Positions 7,848-14,720 of a stretch of DNA of 64,000 nt are shown in pieces. The stretch is from Streptomyces sp. DH12 (GTDB taxonomy: Bacteria > Actinomycetota > Actinomycetes > Streptomycetales > Streptomycetaceae). Where the stretch lies: NCBI RefSeq assembly GCF_020873895.1, contig NZ_JAHWGT010000006.1, forward strand, positions 62,001-126,000, written 5' to 3'. The notes beneath the pieces were generated by a model. The model saw only the letters and a program-made list of their open reading frames with translations, did not search any database and had not been told where the DNA came from. Positions within the stretch are counted from its first letter, which is position 1, and each line of letters opens with the position of its first letter. The translations under genes were made by a program, and so were the position numbers.

Positions 7848-8098
7848 CGCCCCGCCACCCCTCACCGGCCGCCCGCCACATGGCCCCAATGCCGGGCGAG
7901 GGGCGCGGCGCCGCCCCGCCCTGCCGCGCGAGCCCGTCGGTGGCGTCGCGGTGGGGGGAGGGGCGGCCGGCAGTCGTGGGGAGCGGCGCGAGTTCGGCGA
8001 GGCGGGACTCGGACGCCGTCCGGACTGCGGCGCCTTCACATGCCGGCCTCACCCCCGCCGTCGATCGGGACGGGACGGGGCAACCATCCCCGACCAGC
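7848..8098. other. gene-free chromosomal stretch before the prophage
   Basis: Between the lipoprotein stop and the orphaned tRNA terminator no gene with convincing start, ribosome binding site and composition is seen. It includes the 3' region of the lipoprotein gene and G-rich spacer. Confidence 0.5.
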
Positions 8099-8124
8099 AA
8101 AAAGACCCTCCCGAAGGAGGGTCT
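8099..8124 (-). terminator. orphaned tRNA-Arg terminator
   Basis: Perfect 9-bp stem AGACCCTCC / GGAGGGTCT with a CGAA loop and an A-run on the plus strand (T-run on minus), i.e. a rho-independent terminator for minus-strand transcription. It lies 6 bases beyond the attL tRNA fragment. It is most simply the original terminator of the tRNA-Arg gene, which now sits 42 kb away. Confidence 0.8.
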
Positions 8125-8130
8125 GTCCCG

Positions 8131-8176
8131 GTGCGCCCCCGGCAGGACTCGAACCTGCGGCCAAGTGCTTAGAAGG
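8131..8176 (-). repeat. attL: tRNA-Arg 3' fragment (46-bp core)
   Basis: Identical to 50478-50523. It consists of the tRNA-Arg 3' half from the anticodon loop to the end of the acceptor stem plus three flanking bases. The identity stops at T8177 versus C50524 inside the anticodon stem, so this copy is not a functional tRNA. Confidence 0.93.
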
Positions 8177-8241
8177 TATGCGGCACTTAGCTCTGTCCTA
8201 ACCTGCGGTTTCCCCTGGTCCCCGTCTACCTAATTTAGGAA

Positions 8242-8252
8242 AGGCACTTGGT
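8242..8252 (+). repeat. AGGCACTTGGT repeat near attL (candidate integrase arm site)
   Basis: The same 11-mer occurs at 50402-50412 near attR, and a related GGCACTTAG lies at 8182-8190. The motif resembles part of the att core read on the minus strand (AGCACTTGG). Such short repeats flanking the core are typical of integrase arm-type or excisionase sites. Confidence 0.4.
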
Positions 8253-8453
8253 CTATCCTCGGGGCCCATGTGGCGCGGCCCGATCACCGGTACGGCGGCC
8301 GCCCCCGACACCCATCGTAGGGGTCAGGGGCGGCGCCCCGCTGCGGCTCCGCCATCTGGGCGGGCGGACCTCGTGCGCGAGTGACCTACCGCAGCGGCCC
8401 TGACCGTCGCCGGCCAGGAGATTGGGGTGCCCCGAAAGCGCCTGATCGTTCAA

Positions 8454-8471
8454 TGTAGGTTGGGCCCTACA
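8454..8471. promoter_or_regulatory. inverted repeat TGTAGG-N6-CCTACA (operator candidate)
   Basis: A 6+6 bp inverted repeat about 35 bp upstream of the XRE gene start and overlapping a TACATT-like -10 region. It is probably the autoregulatory operator of that small regulator. Confidence 0.45.
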
Positions 8472-8504
8472 TACATTCGATCATGGGGCCGTGAGCGTGG
8501 ACAG

Positions 8505-8741
8505 GTGCCACGCTCCACCGAGACGCCCGACTGGGTCCGTGCCCGCCGCCGGGCCATCGGCGACCAGATCCGAGCGGCACGCCTCCACGCGAACCTCACC
8601 CAGGAACGGGTGGCCCTCGCGATCGACATGGACCGGGCCTCGTACAACCGGGTCGAGCAGGGACACTCCGCCGCGACCATCGACACCCTGATCCTCATCG
8701 CCGACGCGGTCGGCGTCCCGCTCGCGGATCTCGTGCGGTGA
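8505..8741 (+). CDS. small XRE-family helix-turn-helix regulator
   Basis: About 78 residues, essentially a single HTH_3 domain: RRRAIGDQIRAARLHANLTQ, then NRVEQGHSAATIDTLILIAD and a Leu-rich last helix. The frame is open upstream to 8427, but the inverted repeat and promoter-like sequence at 8454-8480 make GTG 8505 more likely. It lies just inside attL, transcribed away from the attachment site, opposite to the neighbouring genes. It may regulate the adjacent accessory cassette or itself. Confidence 0.7.
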   Translation: MPRSTETPDWVRARRRAIGDQIRAARLHANLTQERVALAIDMDRASYNRVEQGHSAATIDTLILIADAVGVPLADLVR

Positions 8742-8785
8742 GCCCCGGCCGGGGCCCGCGGGGGGAGGCTCCGGCCGGGGCGGTC

Positions 8786-8971
8786 TCAACGCGGCTGCCG
8801 GCCGGTCCGGCCCCGGTGGCAGCAGCAGGTGCACGTGAGGGTGAGCACCGGCCCGTACCGCCCCCCTCCGGGACGCTGCACGTACACGTCCTGCGGGTGG
8901 CAGAACTCGTGCCCGTCCGCGTCGCAGTACGCCGACCGGCCGGTGTCCTGCTCCGTCGCGGGCGCGGTCAC
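8786..8971 (-). CDS. small Cys-rich protein
   Basis: A 61-residue protein from GTG 8971 that overlaps the stop of the preceding 53-residue gene (GTGA). It has ten potential metal ligands in CDADGHEFCHPQDVY and TLTCTCCCHRG, suggesting a small zinc-binding fold. A longer plus-strand frame covers the same DNA but has shadow-like composition. Similar Cys-rich mini-proteins occur beside XRE-TPR regulators in Streptomyces; function unknown. Confidence 0.65.
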   Translation of the reverse strand: MTAPATEQDTGRSAYCDADGHEFCHPQDVYVQRPGGGRYGPVLTLTCTCCCHRGRTGRQPR

Positions 8972-9129
8972 CGGGCGGCCTCGGCCGGCGCGGCGCCGCG
9001 GCAGCGCGGGCAGGTGCACGGGGGGTAGGCCATCGACACCGGGGCGTCTGCCGCAGGCTCGACGTCCTGCTGCTCCCGCACCGTGGCCGTGGTGCCGTCC
9101 TCACCCACTTTGTACACTTTGATCGTCAT
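8968..9129 (-). CDS. 53-residue MTIKVYKV-type small protein
   Basis: ATG 9129 encodes a protein beginning MTIKVYKVGEDGTTATVRE and ending in a PPCTCPRCRG zinc-knuckle-like motif. It lies downstream of the XRE-TPR regulator gene and overlaps the next Cys-rich gene by four bases. This type of small protein is repeatedly found next to XRE-TPR regulators in Streptomyces (family recollection). Function unknown. Confidence 0.7.
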   Translation of the reverse strand: MTIKVYKVGEDGTTATVREQQDVEPAADAPVSMAYPPCTCPRCRGAAPAEAAR

Positions 9130-9232
9130 CACGGCTGTGCTCCCGACTCGTCACTGATAAGCACGAGATCGAGCATGCCGAGCCGGGACAGCTGGAACGC
9201 TCACAGATCTGTGAGCGCTGTGAGCGAGTGCT

Positions 9233-10417
9233 CTACAGGCCGATCCACGCGGCCATGTGCGACAGGCTGTCTGGCGTGCGCCGGGCGATGTGCAGCAGGC
9301 CCGTCACCGCCTCCCGCGTACGGGGGTGATACCGCGTCTGCTCCGGCGCCGCCCGCCGCGCATCCGCGAGCCGCCGCAGTGCCGCGTCAGGATGCCCCGT
9401 CTCCATCTCCACGACAGCCCAGTCCACCAGGAACCGTGCGCGCCGAGACGTCAGAGTCGACGGCGGCAGCGCCTTCAGGGCCCGGGCCTGTGTCAGCGCC
9501 TGGTCGAAGCGGCGCATCGTCAGGGAGGCGCCCATCTCGTGCAGAGCGACGTTGGTGTGCCCGAAGGACAGCCAGTGCACGTCCGAGGCGTCGCCGCCCA
9601 CGCGGGACGCCAGCTCCCGGGCCGCGCAGATGTGCCGCTCGACGGCCGCGTCATCGTCGCAGCGTGCCGCGACCGCCGACGCGCCGAGATGCAGCTGCCC
9701 GGCGACCGCCAGCGCCTCACGCGACTCTTCCCCGTCCAGCACGTCGTGCCCGAGCTGGATCAGCCGCCGCCCGAGGTCCAGCTCGGACCGCTCGTGCCCG
9801 AGCGCCCGCTTGTAGTGGCGGATCGCGGCGAGGCACGGGTCGGAGGCCCGCTCTGCCGCCCAGCCCATCCGGTCCAGGGCCACGGTCGACAGGTCCCGGT
9901 AACCGATCTTCAGGGACACGTCGTGCGCCGACCGGTACGCCGAGGCGAGAGCCCGCCACGCGGCCGTCGACGATTCGGTGTGCGCCGCGTGGGTGAGGTC
10001 GGAGATCAGGCCGGGCAGCTCTTCGGCAGCGCTGCGCAACCGCGTGGCCCGGACCCGCTGGCACAGCGCGTCCGCCTCCACAGCGAGCACCGGCAGCGGC
10101 CGGCGGCCCGGCCGCGGCAACGGGTCCAGGTCGTACAGATCGAGGGCTTCGCGGATCGGCCGCATGAGTGCAGCGAGCCGCTCCCGCTGGGCGCCGGTGG
10201 TCATCGCGGACTCCGTGAGGACGGTGGGGCTGACGCCGAGCGCCTCCGCCACCGCGCTGATGAACGCGTCGCTGGGCTGCCTCGCCCCGCACTCGACCTG
10301 ATTGAGGAGGCTGTAGGAGTAGGGGATCCGCTCGGCGAGCTGCCGCTGCGTGAGCCGTGCGAGACGGCGTTGTTCCCGAATCCGGGCACCGGTGTGTTCT
10401 GCGCTGGAAGACGGCAT
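9233..10417 (-). CDS. XRE-family regulator with C-terminal TPR-like region
   Basis: A 394-residue protein. Its N-terminal HTH (residues about 10-70, REQRRLARLTQRQLAERI and SYSLLNQVECGARQPSD) is followed by about 300 residues of helical repeats resembling TPRs, as in Streptomyces regulators that sense a partner peptide or small molecule. It diverges from a flavoprotein gene with a 119-bp shared promoter region and precedes two small Cys-rich genes. The position next to attL, away from the phage switch, suggests an accessory (moron) cassette rather than the lysogeny repressor. Confidence 0.85.
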   Translation of the reverse strand: MPSSSAEHTGARIREQRRLARLTQRQLAERIPYSYSLLNQVECGARQPSDAFISAVAEALGVSPTVLTESAMTTGAQRERLAALMRPIREALDLYDLDPLPRPGRRPLPVLAVEADALCQRVRATRLRSAAEELPGLISDLTHAAHTESSTAAWRALASAYRSAHDVSLKIGYRDLSTVALDRMGWAAERASDPCLAAIRHYKRALGHERSELDLGRRLIQLGHDVLDGEESREALAVAGQLHLGASAVAARCDDDAAVERHICAARELASRVGGDASDVHWLSFGHTNVALHEMGASLTMRRFDQALTQARALKALPPSTLTSRRARFLVDWAVVEMETGHPDAALRRLADARRAAPEQTRYHPRTREAVTGLLHIARRTPDSLSHMAAWIGL

Positions 10418-10536
10418 ACTGGGCTCCGTTCCTGACTCGTCATCCGGAACGGTACCCGCGCCCCTACGCGCCGGACCCCGAACCGCCCCTGCACCCGCCC
10501 GGGTTCAGGGGCGGTCGCGTGTGGTCAGATGGGGCC

Positions 10537-11088
10537 ATGACGAGGACGAGGACCCTGTACCTGTTCTGCTCCGCCGCCCCGCCGGTCTTCGACGTCGCCC
10601 GGGTGATCGAGGACGCGCAGGCGCGCGGTTGGGACGTCTGCCTCGGGCTCACGCCGAGCGCCGCGCGGTGGTTGGAGCCGAGTCTCGACGGGCTCGCCGC
10701 GCTGACCGGGCACCCGGTGCGCAGCGAGTACAAGCTGCCCGGCGACCCGGATGTCTGGCCGAAGGCGGACGTGATCGTGTTCGCGCCGGCGACGTTCAAC
10801 ACGGTGAACTCCTGGGCGCTCGGGTTGACGTCCGTGTTCGTGGTCGGCGTCGTCGCGGAGGGCATCGGCAAGGGCATCCCCACCGTGGCGATGCCATGCG
10901 TGAACGCGGCGTACGCCCGTCACCCGCAGTTCGAGCGGTCGGTCGAGACCCTGCGCTCGGCGGGCGTGACGGTGCTGTACGGGGAGGGCGGGTTCGTGCC
11001 CAACCAGCCGGGGCAGGGGCGCCCGGCCGAGTACCCGTGGGCGGCCGCACTCGACGCGGCCGAGGAGGAGTGGGAGCGGGCCCGGTAG
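10537..11088 (+). CDS. flavoprotein (HFCD/PPC-decarboxylase-like fold)
   Basis: A 183-residue protein of the flavoprotein (Pfam Flavoprotein) family, related to 4'-phosphopantothenoylcysteine decarboxylase, LanD and Ubi decarboxylases. Seen: N-terminal strand LYLFCSAAPP, and the family motif APATFNTVNSWALG followed by a strand and IPTVAMPCVN. Family enzymes bind FMN and decarboxylate small molecules or peptides; the substrate here is unknown. The start is ATG 10537, divergent from the XRE-TPR gene. The XRE-TPR/flavoprotein pairing recurs in Streptomyces genomes. No ribosome binding site stands out. Confidence 0.8.
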   Translation: MTRTRTLYLFCSAAPPVFDVARVIEDAQARGWDVCLGLTPSAARWLEPSLDGLAALTGHPVRSEYKLPGDPDVWPKADVIVFAPATFNTVNSWALGLTSVFVVGVVAEGIGKGIPTVAMPCVNAAYARHPQFERSVETLRSAGVTVLYGEGGFVPNQPGQGRPAEYPWAAALDAAEEEWERAR

Positions 11089-11111
11089 CGGCCCGCCCCG
11101 GCTCCGGACAC

Positions 11112-11161
11112 GACGAAGCCGCCCCCTGCCCGGCCCGTAGGCCAGACAGGGGGCGTTCGTC
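11112..11161. terminator. bidirectional terminator hairpin
   Basis: GACGAA-GCC-GCCCCCTG pairs with CAGGGGGC-G-TTCGTC around an 18-base loop. It separates the converging flavoprotein gene and the end of the phage late operon. Confidence 0.6.
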
Positions 11162-11276
11162 TCACCCGCTCGCGCGGGCACCATCTGCGCGGCTCGGCCG
11201 GCCCGCAAGCGGCAAACGGCTCACCTCCGCTCGCACGGAGAGGCACCGGCCACCGCCGAGTATGCCGCAGCAGCAG

Positions 11277-11420
11277 CTACGCCTCCAGCCCGTCGGTCGG
11301 CGGCAGCGGCGCAGGCTCCGGCGGCGGGTCCACCCACCCCAGATCCACCAGCGTCCCCACGTCCGCCGCACCCTCCTCACGCCGCGGCCGCGCCCGGCGC
11401 GGCTCCGGGACCTCCGCCAT
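11277..11420 (-). CDS. 47-residue phage protein, last gene of the late operon
   Basis: ATG 11420 shares a base with the preceding stop (TGATG) and encodes MAEVPEPRRARPRRE..., ending LPPTDGLEA with TAG. It is charged at the start and Pro/Asp-rich at the end. No family recognised; coupling to the upstream gene supports translation. Confidence 0.55.
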   Translation of the reverse strand: MAEVPEPRRARPRREEGAADVGTLVDLGWVDPPPEPAPLPPTDGLEA

Positions 11421-11746
11421 CACACCGCGCTCCGATCCCGCGGCTCGTGCTGCGCCCGCAGCACCATCCGCGTCCGCTGCACCATCAGCCCGGCGATCGC
11501 CACCACCACCGCCGTCCGGATGCACCGCAGCACCGCCGCCGGGCAGCCGTCCGGCCACAGGCTGATCGCCACCGTGTACGCGAACAGCAGCATGAGGGTC
11601 ACGCCGACCGCCATCAGGTGCCGCCCGGTCGCCGACCGCCACCACGGCGCGTGCAGGTGGTACACCACCACGAACCCCGCGCACACCACCGTCGCCAGCC
11701 CGCTCGCGACCGCGTTCAGCCACATGTCGATGCTCCACTCCCTCAC
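11420..11746 (-). CDS. phage holin-like membrane protein
   Basis: A 108-residue protein with about three hydrophobic segments (SGLATVVCAGFVVVYHL, LMAVGVTLMLLFAYTVAI, AAVLRCIRTAVVVAIAGL) and a basic C-terminus. It starts at GTG 11746, overlapping the previous stop, with a strong GGAGGGAGGGG ribosome binding site. Size, topology and position after the endolysin cluster suggest a holin or other lysis-membrane protein; which of three candidates here makes the lethal hole is unknown. Confidence 0.65.
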   Translation of the reverse strand: MREWSIDMWLNAVASGLATVVCAGFVVVYHLHAPWWRSATGRHLMAVGVTLMLLFAYTVAISLWPDGCPAAVLRCIRTAVVVAIAGLMVQRTRMVLRAQHEPRDRSAV

Positions 11747-11958
11747 TGCGCCCCTCCCTCCAGCGCGGCCTTGATGCGCTCGGCGAAGTGGTTCGCGGAC
11801 CGCTGCGCCCGCAGATGCGCCGCCACCGCCTCCACCAGCGGCCGCCGCGCCTCGGCCTCCTCCAGCGCCGCCTCCGCCCGGCCGAGCGCGCCCTCCGCAG
11901 CGCGCTGCCCGGGCGTCGGCTCACCGCGACGGGCCAGACGCCTGATCCACGCGAGCAT
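11743..11958 (-). CDS. conserved small phage protein (charged, coiled-coil)
   Basis: A 71-residue protein MLAWIRRLARRGEPTPGQ... with a Glu/Ala/Arg-rich helix. This is a common small protein in Streptomyces phage lysis regions (family recollection). It overlaps the upstream gene by 38 bases in another frame. Confidence 0.6.
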   Translation of the reverse strand: MLAWIRRLARRGEPTPGQRAAEGALGRAEAALEEAEARRPLVEAVAAHLRAQRSANHFAERIKAALEGGAQ

Positions 11959-12235
11959 CGGGAGTCACCTCCCCCCGCGGCGGCCGAGGCAGGCTGTTGA
12001 GCAGCTGATTGCCCAGCCGGGCCGTCTCCAGCAGCTCCTCTGTCTGGTCCAGCGCCGCCTGCCGGGCCGCCTCGGACGTCGTGTGCGCGGCCCGCCACAT
12101 GTCCCGCTCCTCCCGCACGTCGCGCAGGATGGAGCGGGGCACGAGGTCACCACGCAGGATCAGCAGGACCACCAGGGCGAGGAGCGCGGTCGGGCCTGCC
12201 TGCGCGACAGGCAGGCCGAACAGCTCCGGCCCCAC
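11921..12235 (-). CDS. single-span membrane protein of the lysis module
   Basis: A 104-residue protein from GTG 12235, five bases after the upstream stop. An N-terminal hydrophobic helix (AGPTALLALVVLLILRG) precedes a long charged, probably coiled-coil helix (ILRDVREERDMWRAAHTT). It is a candidate holin, antiholin or spanin-like partner for the endolysin. Confidence 0.65.
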   Translation of the reverse strand: MGPELFGLPVAQAGPTALLALVVLLILRGDLVPRSILRDVREERDMWRAAHTTSEAARQAALDQTEELLETARLGNQLLNSLPRPPRGEVTPDARVDQASGPSR

Positions 12236-12240
12236 GGCGG

Positions 12241-12564
12241 TCAGATACCCCTCGGCTGGGGGCGCTCGGTGATGAGCGACGCCTGTGCCTTGTCCGCCAC
12301 GCCGACCGGCTTCCACAGCCCGAAGTGGGCAAGCACGCCGGTCGCGAACGCGACCAGGGCCAGCACCGCGGCCGTGCCGAGGTCGAAGCCGGGGCCCGGG
12401 TTGGCGACCTCGACGAGGAGGCCGTTCACTCCGGAGAGGGCCAGCAGCAGCACGGCCTTCGCGCCGGCGTGCGTGACCCGGGTGGTCACCAGACCGACGA
12501 GGACCGGGAGGGCCACGGAGATGAGCAGGCCGATCCAGTAGGCCGTGTCCAGCTGAACGTTCAT
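12241..12564 (-). CDS. phage holin-type membrane protein
   Basis: A 107-residue protein with three to four hydrophobic segments (YWIGLLISVALPVLVGLV, AVLLLALSGVNGLLVEV, AAVLALVAFATGVLAHFG) and a short polar C-terminus. It lies 12 bases downstream of the endolysin gene. Lysis-module position and topology fit a holin; no experimental support is implied. Confidence 0.7.
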   Translation of the reverse strand: MNVQLDTAYWIGLLISVALPVLVGLVTTRVTHAGAKAVLLLALSGVNGLLVEVANPGPGFDLGTAAVLALVAFATGVLAHFGLWKPVGVADKAQASLITERPQPRGI

Positions 12565-12576
12565 GATCAGTTCCTT

Positions 12577-13446
12577 CTACTCGGCGAGGCGCGCGGACAG
12601 GTCCGCGACCACGATCTGGGCGATCCTGTTGGCGAGCCCCGGAGAGTTCGCCACACGGTCGGCGATGGCCGCGACGTGCGCGTCGGTCAGCGCCGGCGCC
12701 GCGACCTCGGCCAAGCGCGCGCGCACCTCGCCGAGCCCGGCCACCGCGGCGGCGCCGTTGGTGGCGGCCGTCTTCCCGTGGTTGGCCGCGTCCGCGACGA
12801 ACTGCCGCATGTCGCGGGCGTCCAGCTGGGGGTTCTTCCACGCCCACACCAGGTGCGCGACCCGCTGGGCGACCTTCTCGATCTCCTCCGTGGTCAGTGC
12901 CACGTCGTCCTCCTTGCCGCCGGCCGCCCGGCGCTGGATCTCGGGGAACAGCTCCGTACGGAACTGGCTGATACGCGCCGCGCCGGGACAGGCCGTCCCG
13001 CCCACCGACCACGCCGCGTGCAGGGAGTGGTAGCCGAACCCGGGGTCGGCGGCCGTCCGGCAGACCCGCAGCGGGATCCCGTGCCGCTGGTGCAGCCACA
13101 CCCCCAGCCGGACCAGCTGCTCCATCTGCCGATCCGTCCACGGGTCGGTGTGCTTCAGGTTCGACGCCGTCTCGATCGACACCGCCCCGGTGCCGTCCGG
13201 CCGCCGGTTCGCCTGGTAGTTCGCGTCGGCGCGGGTCTCAGTGCCGATGTACTGGGCCAGATCGCCCTCGTACCCGAGGCCGAAATGGCTGTCCAGGCTC
13301 GAATCGTCGCGCCAGTACTCGTACATCCGCCGCGCCGTCCACGGCGCGGCGATGCTGTGCAGGATGAACTGCGTCGGCCGGATCGCCGGCTGCGCGTCCG
13401 ACTCCGGCTGCAACTCCATCCGGGACGCGCCCGGGTACCAAGCCAT
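12577..13446 (-). CDS. endolysin: N-acetylmuramoyl-L-alanine amidase
   Basis: A 289-residue lysin that would cleave the amide bond between MurNAc and L-Ala in peptidoglycan. An N-terminal Amidase_2 domain (about 15-170) shows the zinc ligands in QFILHSIAAP, YHSLHAAWS and TACPGAARI, with the SIETAS segment between them. The C-terminal region (175-289) is helical with repeated Ala-rich heptads and no obvious wall-binding repeat, so it may mediate multimerisation or binding. There is no signal peptide, consistent with holin-dependent release. Confidence 0.88.
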   Translation of the reverse strand: MAWYPGASRMELQPESDAQPAIRPTQFILHSIAAPWTARRMYEYWRDDSSLDSHFGLGYEGDLAQYIGTETRADANYQANRRPDGTGAVSIETASNLKHTDPWTDRQMEQLVRLGVWLHQRHGIPLRVCRTAADPGFGYHSLHAAWSVGGTACPGAARISQFRTELFPEIQRRAAGGKEDDVALTTEEIEKVAQRVAHLVWAWKNPQLDARDMRQFVADAANHGKTAATNGAAAVAGLGEVRARLAEVAAPALTDAHVAAIADRVANSPGLANRIAQIVVADLSARLAE

Positions 13447-13455
13447 GCGGGCCTC

Positions 13456-14199
13456 CTACGGGGTGCGGATGATCCAGTTGGGGGCGCCCTGCCGGACCGC
13501 CTCCATCTCGGTGGACACCGAGTGGTAGCCGACCGCGTACCGGCCCTGGCGCGGCGCCCAGGCGCGGTAGCACTCCAGGCTGGCTCGGACGCGGCGCAGC
13601 GCCTCGACCCTCACGTCGTCGGGCGTCGTGTACTGCACGACGCCGGCCGCGACGGCCTCCGCAGAGGTGGCCTGGGTGCGGCGGACCACCCATCGGGCGT
13701 CGGTGAGGGTCCCGTCACGGGTCAGGCCGCGTAGGGCCTCGCCGAGCGCGGCGTGGGCGGGGTCGGTGTCGCCCCACCACGTCGTGTAGTGGCCGGCGGT
13801 CGGGTACTGCTGGTGGTAGCGCAGGATCAGCTCGCGGGCCCGCTCAGGCGTGAGGGCGGCCTCGCGCCAACCGGCCTCCAGGCGTATGTCCTCCGGCGCG
13901 ATGCCGAGCTGGAGACAGGAGTCGACCATCTCGGCGTCGCGGGAAGCGACCAGCTGCGTGACGGTGGGCGACTCGTAGCCCTCGGCGTCCGGCTGGTGCC
14001 AGTTCTTCGGCCACCAGCCGGACGCGCGGGTGCCGGCGAGCATCGGCAGCGCCGTGCTGGTCGACCCGTCGGTGGCGAGGACGACGATGACGCGGCGACC
14101 GACAAGGAGGTGGTGCACGATGATCAGCCAGGACCACAGCTCTGCGTCGTCCTGGTGACCCGCGTAGACGATCAGCGGGCGCGTGGTGGGGGTGCTCAA
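13456..14199 (-). CDS. PIG-L/LmbE-family deacetylase encoded in the phage tail-lysis region
   Basis: A 247-residue Zn-dependent N-acetyl-hexosamine deacetylase-type protein. The hallmark motif appears as GHQDDAELW near residue 14 (canonical AHPDDE), with WWGDTDPAHAALGE and VQYTTPDDV further on. Family members deacetylate GlcNAc-containing substrates such as mycothiol precursors or glycolipids. Its location between tail-fibre and endolysin genes is known in some Streptomyces siphophages and suggests modification of cell-surface glycans or a virion-associated role (inference). Confidence 0.85.
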   Translation of the reverse strand: MSTPTTRPLIVYAGHQDDAELWSWLIIVHHLLVGRRVIVVLATDGSTSTALPMLAGTRASGWWPKNWHQPDAEGYESPTVTQLVASRDAEMVDSCLQLGIAPEDIRLEAGWREAALTPERARELILRYHQQYPTAGHYTTWWGDTDPAHAALGEALRGLTRDGTLTDARWVVRRTQATSAEAVAAGVVQYTTPDDVRVEALRRVRASLECYRAWAPRQGRYAVGYHSVSTEMEAVRQGAPNWIIRTP

Positions 14200-14264
14200 G
14201 GGTGAGTGCTCCAGGGCATGAGAAACGCCCCGGCCGGTCGGCGCGGGGCGGAGGGGGAGATGGA

Positions 14265-14708
14265 TCAGGCGATCTCGGTGACGGTCACCTTGAGCTGCGT
14301 GAACGCCTGAAACGTGCCGCTCCCCGCGGCAGCGCTCAACGCGCCTTGCAGCAGGATCGTGTGCGACCCGGCCGCGCCCAGCGTGCCGCGAGCCATCGTC
14401 GCGACCGTGTCCCGGTCGGCCTGGTCCATCTCGTGGATCGCGAATCCGCCCTCGGCGGTGCCGTCGGTGACGATGCGGCCGAGCATGCGGGTGGATGCGC
14501 TGGCCGTGCCGACCGCGCAGTCGAAGATGGCGTCGACGGTGTACTCGGCGCCCGCCGTGCTGGTGCTGAAGGTGACGCTCGCGCCGGGGATTGCGGCGTA
14601 TGTCGTGTCGGTCCGGGTCAGTGGCCCGGTAGCCTGGGCAAAGTAGGTGCTCGGCCGGAGCCGGTTGAGGCGGGCGGCGGTGATCCGCTCGCCGGCAGCG
14701 AACGCCAC
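14265..14708 (-). CDS. phage tail-fibre/minor structural protein
   Basis: A 147-residue Ala/Thr/Gly-rich beta protein from GTG 14708 with a GAGGAG ribosome binding site. The start (AFAAGERITAARLNRLRP) is typical of actinophage tail-tip or fibre proteins; the rest alternates strands of the TVDAIFDCAVGTAS type. It lies directly downstream of the large minor tail protein. It probably forms a small appendage or receptor-binding trimer. Confidence 0.65.
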   Translation of the reverse strand: MAFAAGERITAARLNRLRPSTYFAQATGPLTRTDTTYAAIPGASVTFSTSTAGAEYTVDAIFDCAVGTASASTRMLGRIVTDGTAEGGFAIHEMDQADRDTVATMARGTLGAAGSHTILLQGALSAAAGSGTFQAFTQLKVTVTEIA

Positions 14709-14720
14709 GACGGTCTCCTC

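Noticed and set aside
8738-9028. 96-codon plus-strand frame after the XRE gene
   Set aside because: Antisense to two coupled minus-strand genes with Cys motifs; its own composition is shadow-like.
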